This document shows, piece by piece, positions 8,464 through 16,858 of a stretch of 64,000 nt of DNA (within the stretch, counting starts at the first letter, position 1; the number at the start of each line of letters is the position of its first letter). This DNA comes from Luteolibacter sp. LG18 (GTDB lineage Bacteria > Verrucomicrobiota > Verrucomicrobiia > Verrucomicrobiales > Akkermansiaceae). Position numbers and translations under genes: made by a program. A model generated the notes under the pieces. That model saw only the letters and a list, made by a program, of their open reading frames with translations, had not been told where the DNA came from and searched no databases. The stretch covers positions 806,001 to 870,000 of the forward strand of contig NZ_AP024600.1 in the NCBI RefSeq assembly GCF_036322585.1. Direction: 5' to 3'.

Positions 8464-10035
8464 ATGAGCAGTACCACCGCAGATCCATCAATTGAGCCCA
8501 ATGCCAAACGGCTACTCTGGGCTGGCTTCACCGCCATCCTGGCAACCGGCGTCGGCTTTTCCGTCCGCGGCGGCGTCCTCGGCCAATGGGCAGACCAGTT
8601 CGGCTTCACCATGACCGAGCTCGGCACCATCACCGGTGGCGGCCTGACCGGCTTCGGATTGGTGATCATCCTCTCCAGCTTGATCGCCGATAAGATCGGT
8701 TACGGCAAGCTGATGAGCCTGGCCTTCCTGCTCCATTTCGTTTCCGCCGTGCTCACGCTCGCGACGCCGGCGTTCTTCGCCTCGGGCGGCAAGGACTCCG
8801 CCTACTGGTGTCTCTTCTCGGCGATGTTCATCTTCGCGGTCGGCAACGGCATCTGCGAAGCGGTGGTCAATCCGCTCACCGCCACGCTGTTCCCGAAACA
8901 GCAGACGCATTACCTCAACATTCTCCATGCCGGTTGGCCCGCAGGCCTCGTCCTGGGCAGCGTGGCCTCCGCGCTGATGTCCAAACACACCGACGCCGCG
9001 GGCAACGTGACCGCCGCCGCCGTGGACTGGAAGATCCAGATGTCGCTGTTCCTCCTTCCGGTGGTCGCCTACGGCCTGATGATGATGGGCCAGCGCTTCC
9101 CGAAATCCCACGCTTCCGTGGCAGGTGTGCCACTCGGCCAGATGATCGGCACGCTGCTCACGCCGCTGATGCTCGTCCTGCTGCTCATCCACGCGCTCGT
9201 CGGCTACGTGGAGCTCGGCACCGACTCCTGGATCAGCAAGATCACCGGCGCGATCATGGACAGCCCGCAGAAGGGCCTGATGCTCTTCTCCTACACCTCC
9301 CTGCTGATGTTCGTGCTGCGCTTCTGCGCCGGCCCGATCGTCCACCGCATCTCCCCGATCGGCTTGCTGCTGATCAGCGCCGCGCTGGGCTGCCTCGGCC
9401 TCAATCTCCTCGGCGGTGCGACCACCGTCGCCATGTGCGTGATCGCCGCCACCGTCTACGCGCTCGGCAAGACCTTCCTCTGGCCGACGATGCTCTCGGT
9501 GGCCTCCGAGCGTTTCCCGAAATCCGGCGCCATCGGCATCGGCCTGATGGGCGGCGTGGGCATGCTTTCCGCCGGTCTCCTCGGTGGCCCGGCCATCGGT
9601 TTCAAGCAGGACTACAATGCTTCCCACCACCTTGAGCAGCAGGCTCCGGCCACCTACGGCCGCTACAAGGCGGACAAGGAGAACACCTTCGCCGGACTGA
9701 AGACCGTGGGTCTTGACGGTGCCAAGGTGGGCGTCCTCGAAGACGACGGCAAGGAACTCGCCCGCACCGGCGAACTGCTCGCGAAGGCGGGCACGCCCGA
9801 CAAGAACCACGACCAGCTCGACGCCTGGTGGCAAGCCGCCAAGGCTGACGCCGCCGCGGACAAGCCGCTGGTGAAGGATGCCGGCCTCTACGGCGGCCGC
9901 ATGGCCCTCAAGCTGACGTCTGTCGTGCCGGCCACCATGGGCCTGCTCTATCTGGGCCTGCTGATCTACTTCAAGTCCATCGGTGGCTACCGCCGCCTGC
10001 ACGTGAACGACGAAGAACCGGCGACCGGTTTCTAA
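8464..10035 (+). CDS. MFS transporter, sugar-type, with large insertion before last helix
   Basis: 523 residues. Twelve hydrophobic helices can be followed, starting with FTAILATGVGFSVRGG near residue 18. The N-half has ADKIGYGKLMSLAF in the loop 2-3 position and GNGICEAVVNPLTATLFP, as in fucose/glucose:proton symporter-like MFS proteins of Planctomycetes and Verrucomicrobia. Unusual is a hydrophilic stretch of about 95 residues (roughly 385-480, with LEQQAPATYGRYKADKENTF and DQLDAWWQAAKADAAADKP) between the eleventh helix and the last one. It is an inner-membrane carrier; the substrate is not known. It is monocistronic with its own terminator. Confidence 0.88.
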   Translation: MSSTTADPSIEPNAKRLLWAGFTAILATGVGFSVRGGVLGQWADQFGFTMTELGTITGGGLTGFGLVIILSSLIADKIGYGKLMSLAFLLHFVSAVLTLATPAFFASGGKDSAYWCLFSAMFIFAVGNGICEAVVNPLTATLFPKQQTHYLNILHAGWPAGLVLGSVASALMSKHTDAAGNVTAAAVDWKIQMSLFLLPVVAYGLMMMGQRFPKSHASVAGVPLGQMIGTLLTPLMLVLLLIHALVGYVELGTDSWISKITGAIMDSPQKGLMLFSYTSLLMFVLRFCAGPIVHRISPIGLLLISAALGCLGLNLLGGATTVAMCVIAATVYALGKTFLWPTMLSVASERFPKSGAIGIGLMGGVGMLSAGLLGGPAIGFKQDYNASHHLEQQAPATYGRYKADKENTFAGLKTVGLDGAKVGVLEDDGKELARTGELLAKAGTPDKNHDQLDAWWQAAKADAAADKPLVKDAGLYGGRMALKLTSVVPATMGLLYLGLLIYFKSIGGYRRLHVNDEEPATGF

Positions 10036-10064
10036 GCCAATCCAACTTTCAACTTTCCATTCCC

Positions 10065-10095
10065 AAAAGGGCGGCCGCGAGGCCGCCCTTTTTTG
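10065..10095 (+). terminator. Rho-independent terminator after MFS gene
   Basis: GGGCGGCC (10069-10076), GCGA loop, GGCCGCCC (10081-10088), preceded by AAAA and followed by TTTTTT. It is symmetric, so it also serves the convergent pcm gene. Confidence 0.93.
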
Positions 10096-10111
10096 TTGGG
10101 TAGCCGACCGC

Positions 10112-10753
10112 TCACACGCTGCCGTGAACCATCGGCACGAAGCGGACCGGCAGGATGACCTGTGTGTGCAGGACGCCCGCCTGATCGCGATCCACCAGAG
10201 TGAGGTCCTGTTTCGTGTCAGGAGGGCCCACAGGGATCACCAGGCGGCCACCGGGAGCCAATTGATCCAACAGCGCGGTCGGCAGCTCCTCGGCCGCACA
10301 GGCCACCAGGATGCGCTCGAAACGCGGCTGAAGCCCCGGCCAGCCGAGAAAGCCATCGCCGTGGATCAGCTCGACGTTGCCGCAGCCCATCCCGACGAGG
10401 CGTTTGGAGGTTTCCTCCGCGAGCACCTCATCCCGTTCAATGGCGCACACATGCTTCACCAGCCGCGACAGCACCGAGCTCTGGTAGCCACAGCCCGCGC
10501 CGATCTCCAGCACGGTGGAGTCCGGGCCCGCCCCCAGCAGCTCCGTCATCAGGGCCACCATGTAGGGCTGGGAAATCGTCTGGCCGCGGCCGATGGACAG
10601 CGGCTGGTCCTCACAGGCCCAGGGCAGCAGCGCCGTCGGCACGAATTGCTCGCGCGGCACCTCGCGCATCGCCGCGAGCACGCGCGGCTCGCGGACGCCA
10701 CGCGCCTCGATCTGATCCCTCACCATGCGCTCGCGTGCCCGGGTGTAATCCAT
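10112..10753 (-). CDS. pcm: Protein-L-isoaspartate O-methyltransferase
   Basis: 213 residues from the ATG at 10753 (MDYTRARERMV), which matches where the family begins; the open frame continues 21 codons upstream without a family match. It repairs isoaspartyl residues in aged proteins with S-adenosylmethionine. The motifs are REQFVP, the substrate loop GRGQTISQPYMVALM, SAM motif I VLEIGAGCGYQSSVLSRL and the later LAPGGRLVIPVG. Usual length is about 210. It is cytosolic. It lies downstream of a small conserved gene on the same strand (91-base gap). Confidence 0.96.
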   Translation of the reverse strand: MDYTRARERMVRDQIEARGVREPRVLAAMREVPREQFVPTALLPWACEDQPLSIGRGQTISQPYMVALMTELLGAGPDSTVLEIGAGCGYQSSVLSRLVKHVCAIERDEVLAEETSKRLVGMGCGNVELIHGDGFLGWPGLQPRFERILVACAAEELPTALLDQLAPGGRLVIPVGPPDTKQDLTLVDRDQAGVLHTQVILPVRFVPMVHGSV

Positions 10754-10844
10754 CTCCCGTAGAGCGTAGCACGGCCGGGAAAGTTTTCGAGAATCACTCG
10801 TCCACCATTCGTTCAAGACCGGGGACGCGATCCGGGACGGAGGC

Positions 10845-11309
10845 TCAGCCTTCTCCCGGCGGATGGATCACCGCCACGCGCTCGATGCCGTGTTTGGTGA
10901 ACTCCTCCCAGTAACGCTTCTCGATGTCCTGGGTGCGGGCGCGGCGCTCCTGCTCGCTCATTTTCTCCCACAGCGGCAGGCCGATCGAGCGGATCAGGTC
11001 GCGGTCGGCGAGGCGGATGACCATTTCCTCCCAGAAGCTTTCCTCGCGGAATTCCTCGAAGCACTCCTGGAAGAACGAGTTGCCCTCGTACTCCACGGTC
11101 ACGCGGTGGGCCTGCTTCTCCTCGTCGAACTCGATGATCTCGCCGAAACCGGCGTGGCTGGCGCGCTCGAGGATCTTGTTTTCCAGATCCTCGAAGGCGG
11201 CGATGCCCTGCTCGGCTCCCGGTTTCTGGTTCACCGAGGCCACGTTCGCGGCCAGGCTGACCATCTGGATCAGGGTGGCGAGCTCGTTCTCGGTGAAGCG
11301 CAGGTGCAT
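10845..11309 (-). CDS. Conserved hypothetical protein, 154 aa
   Basis: The start was set at MHLRFTENE (11309); the frame runs 22 codons further upstream, but that part overlaps the tRNA-Val gene end. The product is acidic and soluble with no signal peptide or membrane helix. N-terminal segment ENELATLIQMVSLAANVAS is helical, the middle has alternating strands (QAHRVTVEYEGNSFFQE), and the C-half is rich in Glu/Arg helices (REESFWEEMVIRLADRDL). I do not recognise a family. It may be cotranscribed with pcm. Confidence 0.75.
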   Translation of the reverse strand: MHLRFTENELATLIQMVSLAANVASVNQKPGAEQGIAAFEDLENKILERASHAGFGEIIEFDEEKQAHRVTVEYEGNSFFQECFEEFREESFWEEMVIRLADRDLIRSIGLPLWEKMSEQERRARTQDIEKRYWEEFTKHGIERVAVIHPPGEG

Positions 11310-11367
11310 GACGGGGCGGGAAGAAACCACCACCCGGGCGGGCGGGCAAGCCCGCGATGAAAAAGGA

Positions 11368-11442
11368 TGGTACACGAGGACGGGATCGAACCGCCGACCG
11401 ACCGGGTGTAAACCGGTTGCTCTACCGCTGAGCTACTCGTGC
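11368..11442 (-). tRNA. tRNA-Val (anticodon TAC)
   Basis: Read on the minus strand it begins GCACGAG at 11442 and ends with ACCA at 11368. The acceptor pairs GCACGAG with CTCGTGT (G1:U72 wobble); D stem GCTC/GAGC; anticodon stem ACCGG/CCGGT closes the loop TTTACAC with anticodon TAC; T stem GGCGG/CCGTC closes TTCGATC. CCA is encoded. 75 bases in total. Confidence 0.96.
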
Positions 11443-11495
11443 GAAGTGCGGGGATCGTTTGCCGGGAGACGGCGCGGATCAAGCCCGGAAGTGAA

Positions 11496-12749
11496 TCAAA
11501 CCAGCCCGTCCTTCCGCGCCTGCTTCCAGTAGGCGTATTCGGAGCGGTTGAAGTCGATGTACTCCGGCGAGAGGTCGCTGGAATACATGGTGTAGTCGGC
11601 GTCGCCCTGGTTCAGGGAGATCACGATGTTGAACTCCGGCTCGGCGACCACGGCGCGCAGCTCCTCCATCGGCGTGGTGGTCTGGAGGCCACCGAGGCAG
11701 GCCGCCTTGCCGCCGATGTGGATGTCCACCAGCTCCTCGCGGATGCGGGCGCGGGAGTAGCCGACGGCGTGGAGGATACGGCCCCAGTTCGGGTCGCCGC
11801 CGTTCCAGGAGGATTTCACCAGGGCGGACTTGCAGACCGCCTCGGCCACCTTCTTGGCGTCGAGGTAAGTGCGGGCCCCCTTCACATCCACGGTCACGAA
11901 CTTGGTGACGCGCTCGCCATCGCGCACGACGGCCTTGGCGAGCTCCAGCATCACCCACTGCAGGGCGGCGCGGAACTGCTTGCACAGGGCGCTGCCGCGG
12001 CGGATGGCGGGCATCTCGCTGGCCCCGTTCGCCAGCACCAGCACGGTGTCGTTCGTGCTCATGTCACCGTCGATGGTGATGCGGTTGAAGCTGTTTTCCA
12101 CGCACTCCAGCACGGACTTCCGCAGCGAGTCGCTGGGGATGTTCGCGTCGGTGGTGATGAAGCAGAGCATGGTGGCCATGCTCGGGGAAATCATGCCCGC
12201 GCCCTTCACGCAGCCGCCGATGCGGACGCGGTGGCCGCCCAGATCGAAGGCGATGGAGACCTCCTTCGGGCGCGTATCGCTGGTGATGATGGCCGCGGCG
12301 ACTTCCGGACCGTTCCTCGTGCTGAGCTGCGAGACGAGTTCCTCGAACTTCGGCTCGATGCGCATCATCGGCATCGGCAGGCCGATCACGCCGGTGGAGC
12401 ACACGCCGATCTCGTTGCGCTTCAGGCCGAGCGGCTTCGCCACGGCATCGCACATCGCGTTGGCATCGTGGATCCCCTGCACGCCGGTGCAGGCGTTGGC
12501 GTTGCCGGAGTTCACCACTATGGCGCGCAGGTCATCCTTGCGCAGGTGCGCCTGGCTGACCTTCACCGGAGCCGCCTTCACGCGGTTGGTGGTGAACGTG
12601 CCCGCGGAGGTGCAGGGACGCTCGGAATAGATCAAGGCCAGATCGAGGCGCTCGACGGCGGGATTCTTGATGCCGCAGGCGACCGCGGACGTGAGAAAGC
12701 CTTTCGGCGCTCCGACGCCGCCTTTGATCCGGGTGAAGGGGAAGTCCAT
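11496..12749 (-). CDS. argJ: Bifunctional ornithine acetyltransferase / N-acetylglutamate synthase
   Basis: 417 residues from the ATG at 12749; a TTG seven codons upstream is possible. It transfers acetyl from N-acetylornithine to glutamate, closing the arginine acetyl cycle, and may also use acetyl-CoA. The self-cleavage site KGAGMISPSMATML contains the ATML sequence whose Thr is the catalytic nucleophile of the beta chain. Other family blocks are NSGNANACTG, CSTGVIG, TIDGDMSTNDTV, GGDPNWGR and the final YTMYSSDLSPEYI region. It lies 33 bases after argC on the same strand, so the two form an argCJ pair. Confidence 0.97.
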   Translation of the reverse strand: MDFPFTRIKGGVGAPKGFLTSAVACGIKNPAVERLDLALIYSERPCTSAGTFTTNRVKAAPVKVSQAHLRKDDLRAIVVNSGNANACTGVQGIHDANAMCDAVAKPLGLKRNEIGVCSTGVIGLPMPMMRIEPKFEELVSQLSTRNGPEVAAAIITSDTRPKEVSIAFDLGGHRVRIGGCVKGAGMISPSMATMLCFITTDANIPSDSLRKSVLECVENSFNRITIDGDMSTNDTVLVLANGASEMPAIRRGSALCKQFRAALQWVMLELAKAVVRDGERVTKFVTVDVKGARTYLDAKKVAEAVCKSALVKSSWNGGDPNWGRILHAVGYSRARIREELVDIHIGGKAACLGGLQTTTPMEELRAVVAEPEFNIVISLNQGDADYTMYSSDLSPEYIDFNRSEYAYWKQARKDGLV

Positions 12750-12782
12750 GGCAGGATTGAACGCGCGCAAGGTGCGCAGGCC

Positions 12783-13826
12783 TCAGAAGTTTTGCAATCC
12801 GGCAGTCTCGTCGAGGCCGAACAAGTGGTTGAAACTCTGCACCGCCTGGCCGCCCGCGCCCTTGCCGAGGTTGTCCTCGGTGCTGAGCAGGATGATCCGG
12901 CCGGTGCGCGCGTCGTATTGCCACCCGATGTCGATGAAATTGGTGCGGGTCACGTTCTTCGTGTCCGGATAGCCGCCGCGGCCGAGCACGCGCACGAAGG
13001 CGCTGCGGGAATAGGCCGCCTCCAGGCTGCGTCCGATCGCCTCCGGATCGATGCCCGGAGCGAGCATCGCCGTGGTGGTGGTGTGGATACCCGCGTTCAC
13101 CGGGATCAGGTGCGGCAGGAAAGTGATCGTGACCTTTTCGCCCGCGGCGATGGACAGCTCCTGCTCGATCTCGGAGAGGTGGCGGTGCTTCGGCAGGCCG
13201 TAGGCGCGCACGCTTTCATTGCACTCCACGAAGAGGAGCGTCAGATCCGCTTTCCGGCCCGCGCCGCTGACGCCGCTCATGGAGTTCGCGACGATGGTGG
13301 CGGGATCGATCAGTTTTTCCCGCAGCAGCGGCAGTAGCGGCAGCAGGATACTGGTGGGGTAGCAGCCCGGGGACGCGATGAGATCGGACTTCACGATCTC
13401 GTCCGCCCGCACTTCCGGCAGGCCGTAAACCGCCCGCGCGAGCAAATCCGGGGCCGGATGCTCGTGGCCGTAGAATTCCGCGTAAACCGAGGCGTCCCGG
13501 AGGCGGAAATCCGCGCTCAGGTCGATGATTTTCAGGCCGCGGCCCAGCAGGGCGCGGGCGATGTCCGCGGCCACCCCGTGGGGCAACGCCAGGAACGCCA
13601 CCTCCGCGCCGGTGGCGGCGATGGCGGCCGGATCGGGCTCGATGAAGGTCAGCTCGGCGGCCGGCGCGTGGCGGAAACGCGGGAAAACAGCGTGAATCGG
13701 CTTCCCTGCCTCCTGGCGGGAGGTGGCAGCCACCAACTCCACCTGAGGGTGCACCAACAGCAAGCGCAGCAGCTCCATTCCGGTGTAGCCACTCGCTCCG
13801 ACGATCGCAGTTTTGATACGTTCCAT
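12783..13826 (-). CDS. argC: N-acetyl-gamma-glutamyl-phosphate reductase
   Basis: 347 residues from MERIKTAIVG (ATG 13826); the open frame extends 13 codons upstream without family support. It performs the NADPH-dependent third step of arginine synthesis. The Rossmann motif IVGASGYTGMELLRLL is at residues 6-21, the active-site Cys is in IASPGCYPTS, and GLPKHRHLSEIEQEL holds the conserved His. GNNLGKGAGGQAVQ-type ending is present (EDNLGKGAGGQAVQSFN). It is cytosolic and lies directly upstream of argJ; argB is about 16 kb away. Confidence 0.97.
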   Translation of the reverse strand: MERIKTAIVGASGYTGMELLRLLLVHPQVELVAATSRQEAGKPIHAVFPRFRHAPAAELTFIEPDPAAIAATGAEVAFLALPHGVAADIARALLGRGLKIIDLSADFRLRDASVYAEFYGHEHPAPDLLARAVYGLPEVRADEIVKSDLIASPGCYPTSILLPLLPLLREKLIDPATIVANSMSGVSGAGRKADLTLLFVECNESVRAYGLPKHRHLSEIEQELSIAAGEKVTITFLPHLIPVNAGIHTTTTAMLAPGIDPEAIGRSLEAAYSRSAFVRVLGRGGYPDTKNVTRTNFIDIGWQYDARTGRIILLSTEDNLGKGAGGQAVQSFNHLFGLDETAGLQNF

Positions 13827-13904
13827 GCCCGCAGGGGCAATCGCACGATTTTCCGGGCTTGCCAATCCGGATTTCCCCTGCTTGCTTGGCGCCCCGTTGA
13901 TTTA

Positions 13905-13981
13905 CGGGCTGTAGCGCAGTCTGGTAGCGCACTTGCCTGGGGGGCAAGGGGTCGTGGGTTCGAATCCCGCCAGCCCGACCA
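13905..13981 (+). tRNA. tRNA-Pro (anticodon GGG)
   Basis: CGGGCTG pairs with CAGCCCG in the acceptor; D stem GCGC/GCGC; anticodon stem CTTGC/GCAAG closes CTGGGGG with anticodon GGG; T stem GTGGG/CCCGC closes TTCGAAT; encoded ACCA ends at 13981. 77 bases. Confidence 0.96.
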
Positions 13982-14219
13982 ATCACCTAGTGGTGCATTG
14001 GTTATCCCGCATCCGTTTTCCCCCAAGGATGCATTCCACTCTCCATCGAGGGCTGGTGGGTGAGAACCTACCGAGCGCAGCGAGGTGGTTCGAATGCGGC
14101 GGGAGCTTCGCGACCTTTTCAACACCCGGCGAAGCCGCTGACTGGCATGGCCGGAGCGCAGCGCAGGCAATCCCGCGGCAGACAGAATCCCGGACTTCCC
14201 TGCTTCTTCATTCGGCCCC
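13982..14219. other. Non-coding stretch with repeat-like segments
   Basis: 238 bases between tRNA-Pro and the next gene hold no credible ORF. An imperfect inverted repeat, GAACCTACC near 14061 and GAGGTGGTTC near 14081, flanks GAGCGCAG; a related GGAGCGCAGCGCAGG occurs at about 14153. They look like interspersed repeat fragments and may be remnants of elements that settled beside the tRNA gene. Confidence 0.35.
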
Positions 14220-14720
14220 TCACCCCAACCACCTCCCTTCCCCGGGATCAAACGAATGGATCAGATCGCTCGCCGTGATCGTCCACACCGGTCCATCCGC
14301 CCATTCGATCGTATGGGTGAATCGGCCTGCCGTCCCGTCATGGGAGAATTCATCGAAACGCCAGTCCCCGTGGATGTCCCGCCAAGCCTCCCCCATGGCC
14401 AGGCAATAAGAATACACCTTGGGATAAACCAACACGATCGTCCCGTGATGCGCAGATGCCAGTTCGATCCGGATCATCACATGGCGGACACCATCCTCAT
14501 CCTTCGCCTCGCCCACCTCCAGCTTCTGCAACCACGCATCGTGAGGCCCCTCGGGCCGATTTGGATCATACCACCAATCCGAGATCGCGATCTCGTAAGC
14601 ATTCCGCGGAAACAGCCCTTGGGCCGCCTCAAGCGAAGCCCTGTAGTTTTTCCAGTTTTCCAAAAAGGAGGGCAGATCCTCCCGCTGCGCTGAAAGAATG
14701 AATGGCATGAGCGGCGGCAT
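14220..14720 (-). CDS. Hypothetical protein, 166 aa
   Basis: The ATG at 14720 directly follows the stop of the upstream gene; a second ATG four codons in (14708) is also possible. The protein is soluble, rich in Trp and acidic residues (ISDWWYDPNRPEGPHDAWLQ, IHGDWRFDEFSHDG) and shows strand-like segments (GTIVLVYPKVYSYCLAMG) without a known motif. It may be a cytosolic protein of unknown function. Its tight coupling to the upstream exported protein suggests cotranscription. Confidence 0.65.
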   Translation of the reverse strand: MPPLMPFILSAQREDLPSFLENWKNYRASLEAAQGLFPRNAYEIAISDWWYDPNRPEGPHDAWLQKLEVGEAKDEDGVRHVMIRIELASAHHGTIVLVYPKVYSYCLAMGEAWRDIHGDWRFDEFSHDGTAGRFTHTIEWADGPVWTITASDLIHSFDPGEGRWLG

Positions 14721-15086
14721 TCACTTGCACCCCGTGCACTTCTTCAAGTGCTCCCGCAGGTCCACGGTGTAGGTCTTGTTCTTCTCGTCCGTGACCGTGA
14801 TCACGTCCCCCTCCAGCTTCAGCGCGGTGATGAACACCCACTGGACGTCCTTTTCCAACAGAGGATCGACCGGGTATTGATAGACCTTCAGCACGTGCCG
14901 GACCTCCTTGCCCTTGTTGTCCGTCATCATCACCTGCCCGGCGTTCGCGGGCTGGTTCGGGGCGGAAAGGGTGTAATCTCCATAAACCACCGGCTTCACC
15001 TCGGCGGGAGCCGCGCGCTTGGCGTGGCAAACCCCGGCCGCCAGCACGGTCGTCACGATCATCCCCAAGGTCGTGTACACTCTCAT
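14721..15086 (-). CDS. Exported hypothetical protein, 121 aa
   Basis: The start chosen is MRVYTTLGM (15086), because it makes a clean signal peptide of about 22 residues ending VCHA; an ATG ten codons upstream would give MKSRIDSGNP before it. The mature part is about 100 residues, beta-rich, with YGDYTLSAPNQPANAG and VYQYPVDPLLEKDVQWVFITAL, and ends HLKKCTGCK, a CxxC next to the C-terminus that could bind metal or form a disulfide. No family recognised. Confidence 0.68.
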   Translation of the reverse strand: MRVYTTLGMIVTTVLAAGVCHAKRAAPAEVKPVVYGDYTLSAPNQPANAGQVMMTDNKGKEVRHVLKVYQYPVDPLLEKDVQWVFITALKLEGDVITVTDEKNKTYTVDLREHLKKCTGCK

Positions 15087-15207
15087 CGGATTTCCGGAAT
15101 CTATTCGGGATTTCATCTCCGATCCATCGTTTTCTCTGCCCCCCTTCCGGAGTTGAACCGCGGCTAACAGATGCCATGGTGCAGGCGGCTCGATTGCCGT
15201 TCGCTGC

Positions 15208-16785
15208 ATGAAATACGACATCCTGGTTCTGGGCGGTGGGTTCGCAGGCGCGTATTGCGCGAAGGCCCTGGGCGCGAACCGCTCGCTGAAGGTCGGGCTG
15301 GTGGCGGAGCGCAACGTGCTCGTCTTCCAGCCGATGCTCGCCGAGGTCGCGGGGGCCACCCTTTCCCCGCTCGACGTCGTCCACCCGCTGCGGCACTTCT
15401 GCAAGACCGCCGACATCCTTCAGGGGAAAGTAAAGCGCATCGATTGGGCCGCGAAGAAGGTGATCGTCGATGGCGGCCGCTTCACCCGCAACCACGAGAT
15501 CGAGTTCGACCAACTGGTACTGACGCTCGGCAGCGTGACCGACCTGAGCAAGGTCCCCGGCATGACCGAGTATGGCCTGCCGATGAAAAACGCGGCGGAC
15601 GCGATGCGGATCCGCTCGTCCATCATCAACCGATTGGAGGAGGCGAACCTGGTGGAGGACGAGGCGGTGCGGCAGCGCCTGATCACCTTCGTGATCGTGG
15701 GCGGCGGCTACACCGGCGTGGAGACCGCCGGCCAGGTGCTGGACCTGGTGAACTCCGCGAAACAATTCTACGCGAACCTCCGGGACAAGAAGCCGCGGGT
15801 GGTGCTGATCCACAGCCGCCCGCACCTGCTGGAGGAGATCGGCCCGGATCTCGGCGACCACGCCCAACGGGTGCTGGAAAAGCGCGGCATGGAGATCATC
15901 CTGAACTCCCGCGTCAGCGAGGCCACCTCCAACCGCATCCATTACGCGGAGGGGCAATTCATCGAAACCAACACGATCATCTCCAGCATCGGCAACGCGC
16001 CGAATCCGGCGGTGATGGACCTGTGCAAACAGCTCGGCATCGAGGCGGAAAAAGGCCGGGTCGCCACGGAGCCCGGCATGCGGGTGAAGGGCCAGGACAA
16101 GCTGTGGGCGGCGGGTGACTGCGCGGCGGTGCCGTGGAACGACGACGGTGAGCTGAAAACCTCCCCTCCCACCGCCCAGCTCGCCCTGCGCCAGGGCCGC
16201 CAGCTCGGCCTGAACATCCTGCGCGCGCTGCGCGGCGAGCCGCTCCAACCCTTCACCCACCGCTATCTCGGTCAGCTCGCCACGGTGGGCGCGCACGAAG
16301 CGGTGGCGGAGATCCTCGGCTTCCGCTTCAGCGGCTTCGTGGCGTGGTGGATGTGGCGCTCCATCTACCTTTCGAAGTTGCCCGGCTTCGGCCGGAAACT
16401 GCGGGTGATGATCGACTGGACCTTCGAGTTGTTCTTCCCACGCGACCTCAGCGCGCCGCTGCCGGTGCCGGAGGACCCGATGCCCTCGGTCCACTTCGAG
16501 GTGGGCGAGAATTTCGCCGAGCGGGGCGATCCGTGCCGGGCGGTGCTGCTGGTGCGGACGGGCAAGATAATCGCCTCCGCCCCCGGCGAACCGGACCGCG
16601 AATACGGCCCCGGCAGCGTGATCGGCCAGGACGAGCGGGACGCGGCGGGCTGCTGGACCCACACGCTGGTGGCCGGGGATCGCACCGACGCCGTGCTGTT
16701 CCGCGGACGCGCCCTGGACCTGCTTCGGTCCGGCGTGCGGATCGAGGCCCTGGCTCCCGCGGCGACGCCCTCCAGCGCCTCCTGA
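15208..16785 (+). CDS. NDH-2-like FAD/NAD oxidoreductase with C-terminal cyclic-nucleotide-binding-like domain
   Basis: 525 residues. The first FAD motif VLGGGFAG is at residues 7-14, the NAD(P)H motif VIVGGGYTGVE at about 162-172, and the second FAD contact AAGDCAAVP near 300. FQPMLAEVAG and PPTAQLALRQG are typical of type II NADH dehydrogenases, which oxidise NADH and reduce quinone at the membrane face without pumping protons; an aromatic amphipathic stretch (FVAWWMWRSIYLSKLPGFG, about 377-395) fits membrane attachment. NDH-2 proteins are usually 400-450 long; here about 95 further residues (429-520) follow the pattern of a degenerate cNMP-binding beta-barrel: VGENFAERGD, then RTGKIIAS, then YGPGSVIGQDE. 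It stands alone. Confidence 0.9.
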   Translation: MKYDILVLGGGFAGAYCAKALGANRSLKVGLVAERNVLVFQPMLAEVAGATLSPLDVVHPLRHFCKTADILQGKVKRIDWAAKKVIVDGGRFTRNHEIEFDQLVLTLGSVTDLSKVPGMTEYGLPMKNAADAMRIRSSIINRLEEANLVEDEAVRQRLITFVIVGGGYTGVETAGQVLDLVNSAKQFYANLRDKKPRVVLIHSRPHLLEEIGPDLGDHAQRVLEKRGMEIILNSRVSEATSNRIHYAEGQFIETNTIISSIGNAPNPAVMDLCKQLGIEAEKGRVATEPGMRVKGQDKLWAAGDCAAVPWNDDGELKTSPPTAQLALRQGRQLGLNILRALRGEPLQPFTHRYLGQLATVGAHEAVAEILGFRFSGFVAWWMWRSIYLSKLPGFGRKLRVMIDWTFELFFPRDLSAPLPVPEDPMPSVHFEVGENFAERGDPCRAVLLVRTGKIIASAPGEPDREYGPGSVIGQDERDAAGCWTHTLVAGDRTDAVLFRGRALDLLRSGVRIEALAPAATPSSAS

Positions 16786-16797
16786 AGGCCCGCAAAA

Positions 16798-16834
16798 AGA
16801 AAACGCCGTCCCGGTATCCCGGAACGGCGTTTGG
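16798..16834. terminator. Bidirectional hairpin terminator
   Basis: AACGCCGT (16802-16809) pairs with ACGGCGTT (16824-16831), with a CCGG/CCGG extension inside. On the minus strand the stem runs into TTTTCTTTTT, so it best serves the convergent thioredoxin gene; the plus-strand T run is short. Confidence 0.8.
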
Positions 16835-16858
16835 AAAATCAGGAAGGATCCGCGGGGA

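Noticed and set aside
11439..13337. 632-residue plus-strand open frame across argJ and argC
   Set aside because: Both opposite-strand genes show full family motifs; this frame is an antisense artefact of high GC.
14055..14110. tRNA-like segment with GGTTCGAAT downstream of tRNA-Pro
   Set aside because: No acceptor or anticodon stem can be formed around it; the T-loop-like word appears by chance or from a repeat.
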